Origin: Apostichopus japonicus
Lineage: Eukaryota > Echinodermata > Holothuroidea > Aspidochirotida > Stichopodidae
DNA: 64,000 nt
Direction: 5' to 3'
Assembly: GCF_037975245.1 (NCBI RefSeq)
Contig: NC_092574.1
Coordinates: 14,166,713-14,230,712 of the forward strand
The position numbers and the translations under genes are program-made. Each line of letters begins with the position of its first letter. The first letter of the stretch is position 1. This document shows positions 26,001-37,145 of the stretch, one piece after another. Below the pieces are notes generated by a model that had not been told where the DNA came from, did not search any database, and saw only the letters and a list, made by a program, of their open reading frames with translations.

Positions 26001-29000
26001 TACAATAGTACCAGAAGCAGTTTGGAAGCCAGATGTAAAATTACCATCAAGTGTTTCCAGTTTCCTTTCACCAGAAGTTTCAAACATTTTGTTATTTCCA
26101 CTGACAGTAAGTGAGTCATCTGACATCAGCTCTTTGGCCTTCTTTAGAGCATTTTGAGATATTTTCACTTTAGTACCAGAAGCAGTTTGGAAGCCAGATT
26201 TAAAATTACTATCAAGTTTTGCCAGTTTCCTTTCGGCAGTAGTTTCAAACATTTTGTCATTTTCATTTACATTAAGTGAGTCATCTGACATCAGCTCTTT
26301 GGCCTTCTTCAAAGCATTCTGAGATATTTTCACTTTAGTACCAGAAGCAGTTTGGAAGCCTGATGTAATATTAGCACCATGAGAATTCATTTTCGATACT
26401 GGACAACTATCCATCACTTTGTTTCTGACTGACTCTTGCTTGTCTGTATCTTCTGGTAGTTGTCTTGCTTCCTCCATAGCTGTTATAGTTACCTCCACCT
26501 CTGAGCCAGTGAAAGAGTCAGGCATTACTTTGTTGTGTTTTGACACAATGCCAGCAGTATGAACATGACTTTTAGCATCCATATTTTCTGTAGTATTCAC
26601 AGGAACCGAATCATCTGTCCACTCCTTTTGTGCTCTCTCCAAAGCTGTTGAAGAAACGGTCATCTTTGTACCACTTGCAGTTTCAAACCCAGAGTCTGGA
26701 AAAGAAACGCTGGTTTTTTCATCTGACCAAAGCTGTTTGGCATTTTCAAGAGCAGCATCAGAAATGTTTACCTTAATGCCACTTGCAGAGTGAAATCCAC
26801 TAAATGTATCGCTTTTGCTTTCCATGTTTGTCCTAAGAGGTTTCTTGTCAATTTTCGTAACTTCTGCGACATCGCAGCCATCATCTGCCCACATTCTCTT
26901 TGCCTTGTCTAAGGCGGCTCTAGAAATCAAGACTTCACTACCACTCGCAGTTTGGAAACCTGGAGTAAAACTTTTATCAAAAACGTTTTGATGGTTTTGT
27001 TGATCTGACCTGTGATACAGCTCACTTTTACCATTTGATAAAGGTTCTTTATCTTGTCTTAACTTTGATGACAAATCTTTGTTATCCTTTGAGGACAACT
27101 TCCACTCCTTATTGATTCCACCATCTACTACATCACTAACAATAACATTAACTTTGTCTTTTATCCCCTTCAATTCACTTCTTGTCTTCAAAATTGATTC
27201 TTCAGAAAATCTTACATTCTTTTTTCTTTTTTTCTTATCTACAGAGGTGATTTCATGTTCAATTTGCTTATCTTCTGTCAAACACTCCTTGACAGAATTT
27301 TCACTTATGTTCTCATTATCTTCGAGCATCTTACGAGCTCTCTCGATGGCATCGTCAGAGATATGAATTTTGGCACCGTTGGCTGTTTGAAAACCGTTAA
27401 ATTGCAATCCACCTTCATCCTCATTAAGATTACCATTACTTGAGTTAAACCTATCCCCTTCCATGAGTTTGTTAACCTCACCACCTTCCTCCTCGACAGA
27501 GAGTGAATTCAAAGAGGACAATCTTTTGTCTTTCTCCAAAGAGCTGTTTGGCACAATATCGTCTACAGTATATCCTCTCTGCATTTCTTTTCCTTTGTCA
27601 AAACGAATAAACTTATGGGAAGACGCCGTCAAAATATTATCGAGTTGGGTATCTACCATGTCTTCTTCGTCGATCATAAAATTGTAAAGCATCTCCGCTT
27701 CTTCTGCGGCTGCAATCTCTCGCACCTCTTGAGTGTCGCTCTCTTCCGCTCCAAATTCCCTCACTGTCGCGTCTCCTGACTTAGTGTCGATGACTTCATC
27801 TGGCTTTTCGTCCACACTTGACGCGGTTCTTGAAATTTTAACAATCTGGTCTCTCCCAATATCTATGCAAGTTGAATCCTCCTTCCTCTTTTCTTCTCCT
27901 AGCAGCTTTTTATTCTTGGCGATTTGAGTGGGCGGTTTGAATGGACGGAATCCTTTAGGAATGTGGCTGTAATCTTTCGACGAATCAAATCTTTTAGGAC
28001 CTTGCTTTACAGGTTTTGGTACAGCAAATAGTTCACTTCTTTTAGAGTTTGGCTGGTGTGAGTCTGTGGACCTTGTTTTATCATGTAATGACTGTTTGTT
28101 GAGATTCGTTGCTTCTTTGGTTTTATTTTCGTGATTATCACACGCTTTAACCAATTCCTCCATTTTATTCTCATACCTGATATTTGAAGTTATGTCTTTG
28201 CTGGTATCATCTGAATCCAATTCTTGCATTTTCATCTCTGCATCCCTGAGAGCTTTGACAGATACTTGAATAGGTTTACCTGAAGCATTTGAGAACCCTG
28301 TTAGCACTGGCACCTGGGCTGTTTTCTCAGTCTCAATGATATGTGTCTTCTCTGTGGAGTCATCCTGCAGTAAACATTTCCCAAATTTCTGTCCACTTCT
28401 ATCACTTCCTTTTGAGTTGCCTGTGTCTTCCAAATTATAATCATTCACTTCCATTGTTTCCTCCATCAGAGCTTTTGCTCTCTCTAAAGCAGAAGCAGAA
28501 ATTGAAATATTTTTGCCAGATGCACTTTTAAAACCCACTGCTGCACAACTGCTAAAACTGCTAGTTTCCATGGCAACAGTCGAGACACTCTCTGTATCAA
28601 CCGATTCCGTTATATCAGCACAGTCCTTGCCTGCCGAGTCTCCTAATTTCAAAGTAGTCTCTTTGTAGAAACCGCGATTTAACAAGTTCCCACATTTTTC
28701 TGACGAAATCAGGACATCATTCTTTGATTCTCGCTGGAGCAGAGTTACATCTGGGAGAAGGAAATTTTCACTATGGCTTTCATGTGTCATATCAACTTCT
28801 TTGCAAGGAGAATTCTTAGTTATTGATAAATCATCAATATTCATGAATTTCTTCTGGACCAATGAATCTCCTCCAGGTCCCATGTGACCCATGTTGGTTC
28901 GCTGATGTCTTTCTTCATCATTATACTTCTCAAGATCATCTTCAGCTTCCTTCTCCTCTTCTTCTAGTTGATCGATCAGTTTTCTTTTGGCATTTTTCTT

Positions 29001-32000
29001 ATTGCACATATCTGACGTGGTGATGCCTTCCCTTATTTTCACTTTCTTAGATTGCGGTTCGTCCCGGCTGAAATCTTCAGATTGATGGTGTGTTTCGGTT
29101 AGCTGGAATTCTTTTCGATGAAAGGTGTTGAACGTTTGAAAATGACCTAAAAATGAGAAAAGAAAGAAAAATTTGGCATGACATCCTCATGACAATTATC
29201 CTAACATACGATTCAAAATAATTTTCATAATAGGACTGTCCAAGATGCTTTGTATCATTATAACAGTCATATGTGTCTGTTAGACGTCCCACCAAGATCA
29301 AACATCAAACTTAGAATCTCTGCCAAAGAAACATCAAAGTGATTGAATTTAATGAATACTAAACATCTACTTCCCTGTTCTATTCCCAACCGTTTTAGCT
29401 GAGGTTAAATGCTCAGGACACTTGTATAAACGTAACTCGGCAGAAAATGTAAGAGACAGACATCATCAGCAACTTAGCACAATTGAAGCATAGACCAGAC
29501 AACACTTTTACTTGTTACACTTTGGTCAGAACACAAGACAAGGATACATCTATCCCTGCCTGGAATATAAGGTATCATATGTTGTCGAGTCTCTAGAGAT
29601 AGGACATCTCCTAAACATTCATGTACTGCAACAAATGAGAGAATACTGCAAACATCTCTATTTGCTAATTAGCAATGCTACTGTACATAGAATAAACAAC
29701 ACACAATATTACTGAATTAAATGAGAGGCCCTTTCACATTCCAAACGGTAAATAAATTCACCTACAGTCGAACTGCTCCTTCAGTGTTAGGAAGAACGGA
29801 GATCATGAACTATAGCATAAATCACTCACTCAAAATAAGTAACTAAGGGACACATCAGCTTCATTGTATTTAGTTATTTACACTCTAATTTCAGTAGGTA
29901 AACAACACAAATACAGCACACAACAGCTACACAAGACACAACAGTTACAATACAATTTACAACATGACCTCACCCAGGGACTACCACAGGTACACATGTA
30001 GTAGTTAACATAAACATAACATAAAATATATATACTGTATATATACCATACTTACTGTTTCTAGAATCGTATATAAACTTTCTCTTCTTTGGCAAGCAAC
30101 CAGCAGACGATGGGAGATCCATAGTTGTGTTGTTGTTTTCTTTATTTGCAGCATTTTTCTTCTCTTCATTTTCTAGAAAAGCCTCATCTACTACGGCAGC
30201 CTTCTGCCACTCGAAAACTTTTGGTTTGCTGGCTGGCTTTTCTAATGCAGAGTACATCAATTTAGTAGCCAAGCCCTTGGGTTTCAATTGCAAGAGAGAC
30301 ATAACAGAAGATTCCTTTTCCTCTCTGACCGCTCCTGAGCTAGGTTCCTTCCCTTTATCAGATAAATCAAGCCCTCTTCTTGAACTTTCGTGAAGACTTT
30401 CTTCACCCTCCGAATTATTACTCGAATTCGAACTTTTCTTAAGAGTTGTTTCAGTATTTTCTTCATCAAGATTATGGAGGGAATTTGGGCCAGACACACT
30501 CATGTCTTCTTCTTGATTCCTTTCCATTTCCACGGGTAGCTCAGAAACAGCTTTGCTGCTATTCTTGAGTTTTGGAGTTCTCTCCTCATCAATATCTCTG
30601 CTGTTTTCTAGACTAGATGAGACTTCCTCTGTGACTCTCAAAATTGCTTCTGTCATGTTTGGAGTGAGCGGTGAGAAGATACAACCTTCGGGAGCAGAGT
30701 CAGTCATGGGTGGAGTGACCTTCAATTCTGATTTCAAGCAATTCCCCGGAGGAGATTGGAAACATTTAAGGGTATCTTTTGAGGTTCCCTGTTCTCTAGA
30801 TGGTCTCTCCTCAACTGCCTCAATTAATGACTGACCATTCTTTGTATCTTCATTTACTTTAACACCTGAGGCTAAGTTTGAAACTGACAATCTTTTCTGC
30901 TGAACAAGAGGGGGAGTGGCTAAGAGAAAAGCTAGTGTATCTTCTATATTTGAAGGATTAACAGTCTCTTTGGGAAGAGACCCACTGAGTTGTAAACTTG
31001 GGGGTGAGTACTGCTTTTGAGAAGAAGAGTTATGATTATCGTCTTCTGAGTAATAATTCTCCTTGTGCTGGTTAGGATGCTCACAATTTCCAGTAGGTGG
31101 TGGTGGTATTTTCCCACCAACCGCATCATCTCCTCCAGTCTTTTCCTCTCTTATATTATTAATTGATGCTTCTTTATCACCAATGCTTTCCTCAATGCTA
31201 ACGACCCTTCCTTTGTCTTCTTGTGTCTTTGTTTTACTCCTCCGTCTCCTCGAAGATCTCTGTAATTCTCTGGCTTTCTTGTCTGCGGCAACCATCTGAG
31301 CAAAAGGAATGTTCAAAGTTTCAGCTAATATTGCTAATCTATCCGACAGTCCATCTTCAAAGTCAGATACCATCTCACTATTCTCAGCACCGTTAATATC
31401 TGAAACTAATTCTTCTTCTACTCCGTCTTGGCCCAATCCATCTGACTGTCCTACAACATTTTCTACATTCTCCTTTTTTATGTCATCAAAGGAATCCAAA
31501 CATGAATCCACTTTCTCTTGAAATACGTTCTCATCCTTGCATGTTGAACAGCTGTCAGGTTTACCCTCTTCTACAATTTTTTGGTTTTTCTCAGAACTGC
31601 CTTTGCTGTTCATCGATGTTACCATTCCTCCTCCTAAAATTCCTTCCATTGTTTGTCTTTTAGACCTCTCTGAATGATCATGAGTTGAATCTTTCAAATC
31701 TCCAGCTACACCAAAACAATCCTCCACAATCGTATCTTCTTCTTGTTTCACCTCTTGTTCACAATTTCCATCTCTCGCTAGAGGATCCACCTCCACTGAT
31801 TTTTTGAACATTCCCTCTTCACTTTTATTAGCAGTGTCTCCATGACTAAGAGATTTGCCAAAATCTGTTCTTTGATGATCTATCTCTTTCCCTAAATTAG
31901 AACCATTCTCCACTTTCATCAAATTACTCTCCTCAATTTTTCCAGACTTCTCCATCCTTGAATCATTTTCTTTAGATTTGCTTTCTCCTTGCATTATTAC

Positions 32001-35000
32001 TCTAGCTTTGTCTTTCTGACTAGTCAATAGCCCCATTTCGTTTTCTTCTCTCTTGAAGTTGCGGTCCAGAAGAATGTCATTTTCTTCTGTGGTGGTACAT
32101 CTGTCAGATACACAGCAATCAGGACAATTTTCTGACTTAACATTACTCTTATCCTCTAACCTGTAAATCTCAGCAGAAGCAGAATTGGCTTCTTTCTTGA
32201 ACTTCTTCTGCATGGCTTCATTCAAATCCATCTCAATCTTATCCACTTTTCTCTTATTTTTACAAGAGGAGAATTCTTTCCCCAGATGATGCATTTTTGT
32301 CTCTCCATCTAAACTCAAGATCTTTGTAATCTCATTTCTCTTCTTAATTCTTGCATCAGGTCCACCTGTGGTATCCATAGATTCAGACATCTTCAATTGG
32401 TTGATACCTCTTTCTTCTGGCTCCATATTATGTTCTTTAAAACTGTTTCTCTGTTCCATCAGCTCTTCATCTTTCTCGTCTAGTTCTTCCACTATGAGAG
32501 AGGATCCTTCAGGTGCAGTTGTAGATGGCTCACCAGCTTTATCACCCATCATATCTTGATTGTCCTCATTTTTCAGACTGCCTTCATCCTCTTGGTTGTT
32601 ATTTGTCCTTTTCATCCTCTCCTTTAATGGTGGACGATCAGCTATGTCTGCTTCATCCTCAGTTGAGGAAAAATGAAGTGTCTCCAATGCTTCACTGGAG
32701 GTTTCTTTAAATGATATTTTCCTTTCCTTCTTGGGTTTGACTGTTGAACTAGCAAAGAGTACTTTAGCAACCATCTAAAGCAAAAACAATACAAGAGAAA
32801 ACAAATAAAATCTGAAGCATATTTCAGGTTGAAAAGCAGGATTCCAGGATTTACTATGTCATGGCAGTTACTGGTAAGTTTTGGTGAAAAATAAAAACAA
32901 TGGTGCCATTACTTTAACTTATGAGACCTCCCACATTGTGACAAAATAAATCCACTATTGTTCCTCAAAGTTATAGTAGCCCAGTAATACCAAGATATAA
33001 CATACTATATTGCCTCACATTAACTTCAATTTGTTTTTCACATTTTTGGAAAAAGATATGTAATTGTAAGCACAGACTATGCACTTGTTTCATACTATAA
33101 TTAATGTGTTTGGTTCGCAAAGTGACTTCGCAAAGTGAATTTTGATTTCTGTGCTCCAACACTGACTAACTTCCTGTTAAATAAAACTACTAGATAAAAT
33201 CACAAATTTCTAACAGATTTCATATACACTGCCTGAATACTAAAAGAAGCTAGTAGAATGTCATACTAACTGCTGATTAACAAGTTCATGACAATAGTAA
33301 CTTCAACCCAATTCTAATATGCTAATAAGGTTATGTGCAGATCTGCTGAAAAAGTGTTCTAGGACTCTACATCGGTTAAGTGCTCATTGATGAGTTGAAA
33401 AAGGTAAAGGAGGCTTTCTTGAGGCTTTGAAATGGCAACAGAATGAACTGCTTGAGGGTAGAATGGCATCTGAAAACTTCCTATTTTTGCCACAACTAGA
33501 GAACATCTGAATACAAACACATTGGACAAATCTCTGACAGGCAGTGGGCAACCTCACACACTTCTCCATTCAGGGTGGATTTTGATGTTAATTGATTGTC
33601 AAGACCAGTATAAACACATGATGCAGCAAACTTACAGGTTTCCAAGTTTGAGGGCTATCCATATTTGTACATGACAGGTGAGCATAGGATGTGTTGATAA
33701 TGGTAGTCTCTCTTGCAGACTGTGGTGTGGCCATGGAACTGGTCCATGATAGGTTCAGGTCATGTTCAGCACCAAGACTCTTTAATAACCTTTGAGGTGT
33801 GGGCTGTAAAAGTGAAATCAGATGAAGATCAAAAGCATTTCGATTTATCATCATCATCATCATCATCATCATACCCTACCATGGATGTTGTCTGACTTTT
33901 AAACTGGTTATTATCTTGTCATCCTTTTCAGGGCACATTTTTAAGCATTTCTTTTTCTGGATGGACAGTTAGAATATCAGGTCTTATCGATGGTTGTCTA
34001 AACAGCAAATCTAGTTAGCAAAATAACAAATAATGACCAATATGTACTCCTAGGAGAGATGGGTAGGAACACTAGCTTTGGTCTAGTAAAACTCTTTTCT
34101 TTTTTAGTTGAACAATTCAATCTGAATTTGGTGTAAACAACTAGTCATCGCATATGAGATTCATTGTGGGGGGTGTTGAAAATGCATGAATTTTTGAGTT
34201 TTTCTAATCACAATGTAATTTTTAATTGCTAGAAGTTTGGGTCAGTGAGTAAACCATCTTTAGGTGTAACCCTGTCTATTTACCATGACCGGACTGATAC
34301 ATTCTCAAAGTAATATTCAACATGAGGAGAGCAGATTAGACTGCATGGTGGAAGGTGCATGCAAAGCAACATTGAGCACGGCAAGCAGAAAAAGAAAATG
34401 AGGCTCACAGAGTACCAAGTTCCCTCTACCATATTTACGAAAAATGAAACTCACTGGTGTGTAGGGAAACTTTACTAACAATGCTACTTTTCTTCAGATA
34501 ATGATACTGAACATATCAACAAAGATTGAGTCTGCTGTAAACATTGTTGGTTCTATCAGGGAGTTGTTATGGAACAACTCCCTGGTCCCACTACACAGTT
34601 TTAGGTGGACTTCTCCTCAACACCCCCCCCCCCCTCCATATCACAATCTTCCTCTTCTAAAAGGCTCAAGACTCAAAGACTTCTTTAGAAAGAGAAGGAA
34701 GTTGGTGGTTCAAAATGGGTCGGTCAACAGGGGTAGACTGGTCAATCAGGTCATCAAATGCTCGACGCACAGTAGAATGAGAGTGCAGAAGAGACAAGGA
34801 CTGAGAGAAATAAATATTCTCCTAAAAGGCAAAGGAGAAGTTACAGCACGCAAGGCATCTGGCACACATTACTATCTACAGGCACACTCACATCATGCAC
34901 AAACATGTGATATGAAGACTTCTTACCCTGAAATGTTTAGCCTTGTGTTCAAAATGATTGCAGAAGAGAGGAGGAAATGGTAAAATAAATGAAATGTCTA

Positions 35001-37105
35001 TACATAGCATGAAAGCAAGTTAGTTTAGAATTTAAATATCAACAGCTCCATAAACTAAGAGCTATCAATGTGTCTTTTATACCTTTTAATGGTTTATTTC
35101 TCAAGAATAAAATGTTACCTTACAAGTCTAAATACATCTATTTTTACAATATAAATCAGAACAGTTTTTAGTATAGACTTCTTAGACTTGAATGAATGAT
35201 TCAGGTAAACATGATTTTATAGGTAAATGGATAAGGTTAGCCTGCAATGGATGGACCATTGTAGTAAGAGTACAGCTTCTAAGACCAAAATATAAATTGG
35301 GGTAGGATAAGACTAAGGATACAGGTTAATTTGGAGATCCAATTTTGTGTAGCAGTTTTTTGGGCTCTGAATTTGGTCTCTCATTAAATACGATGGATAC
35401 TTTGTACAAACCTGTTATACTTGTGTAGCAATTTGACCATTAATCTAGCATTTTGCTTTAGATACCGGATAAATTATACCCTGTGTCACATCAAAAACAC
35501 AAATATTGTTTGAATGACTAAAATAAGGTCCAAAAACACTAAATGAAAAAATGCCTTTTCAAGATTTATACTGACATATTGCAACGCAAACATATACTGT
35601 AGGCTTTCTGGGATCATTCAATTTACTTCAAGATTAAAGGCCAAACATTTTGACCTTACACACTGCGTATCGCTATAATGAATAGTTTATAGATGGAAAA
35701 CAATCTACAATGAATAATAAATAGCTAAGTTACCTGACTGGCTTGAAAAGCACTAAATGACAAGGTTTCCTGGGTTTTATTGATGGTAGACGGTGTCTGT
35801 AGCTGAAGCAAACCTCTGACAAACTGAGGGGTCTCCTCCTGTTGACGGTGCAAAGGGCTGATAGCTAGTGCTGGAAGCTTTACAGCAGACTCAGTCCTAT
35901 GTACCACTGAGCCTTGTCTGTGGCTGGTCGACAGCGTAAAATTTTGTGACTCCACTTCCGGAGTGCTGTGGCAGGCTGCGGAGGATGAACCTAATCGAAG
36001 ATGAAACAATGAAAGGCAACGATTAGAAATAACCTGCACTTATTTCAATACAGTTCTTGTACTCATCAAGCTGGATCAACATACCAAGTATTAGTGTTCA
36101 ACAAAGATGTACTTCTTGAGTTATCGGGTTTAGAAAATTTCAGACTTTGACCTCTGTTGACCCCAAATGACCATTGAACTTCACAGAAAGGAATAGGGTT
36201 CTTGGACTTGATAAGACAGTAGACAGTTCCAACCACTGTGTTGCATAAACACTTATCATGTCCAAAGACATGAGTCCGAGTTTGAAATTTTTCTCTTTCT
36301 AGTTTCAAGGGTTCCTAAGTTTTTCTTGAAAATTAAAAGTTCATGATTTTTCGATGACAAAACAATGAGGATCTATCACCTTCTGCAGGGAATATGTCTG
36401 TACTGTCAAATTTCTGTGACAAAATTTAAAGACTTGGTAAGGAACAACTTAAGGAAATCATTCAGTTTTCCATGACTAGTGACATATCTAGTCTGTATTG
36501 CTTAATTTCTCTTAAGCTTAGTATTCAAAATTTCAAGTTTTCTATAAATGAGGAACCCTATCAGTTTCATGATAACTTGAATGGTGAACTTCATCCTGTG
36601 AGCAGGTGATGTTCCTTACAATAAACTACAGAGTAAACAAAAACAAACTGATTTGATTCAATATCCTTATTACCTAAGTAAATTATAAAAAAGCCTGTAT
36701 TTGACAGAGAGAAAGTTAATAGCAAAATTCAGATTACCACTGATTCCATCATCCTTTGTATTATTTTCATCACTGACAGTTTCGCTGACTCCTGTCTTGT
36801 CTCGTTGGTCAGGAGTGAAGAGAGGTTGCGAAGAAAAGACCTCATGAGGGAGCAAACCTTCATCTGTCTTTAGTGGTGTCTGTTAAAAGTGACAAAAGAA
36901 TCAGCCTGGTCTTAGATACTAACTATAATTACACCCCATTTATATTAAAACATGAGTTGTCTGAAACAAGAGTTGTCTGATGATCGCTCAACGCGTGAAA
37001 CTCTGAGTTACAACTACTAGTGTTCCACTAGTCTCAACATATATCACGCTCTGTCCACCGAACATAGAGCACTCTGCGCCAAGATAGACACCAACCAACC
37101 AACTC

Positions 37106-37145
<40 letters not shown>

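Noticed and set aside
24423-29042. BRC frame taken as an independent gene with its own start
   Set aside because: The first codon at 29042 is GTG; the frame continues upstream to an acceptor at 29146 and joins the exon ending at 30056 in phase.
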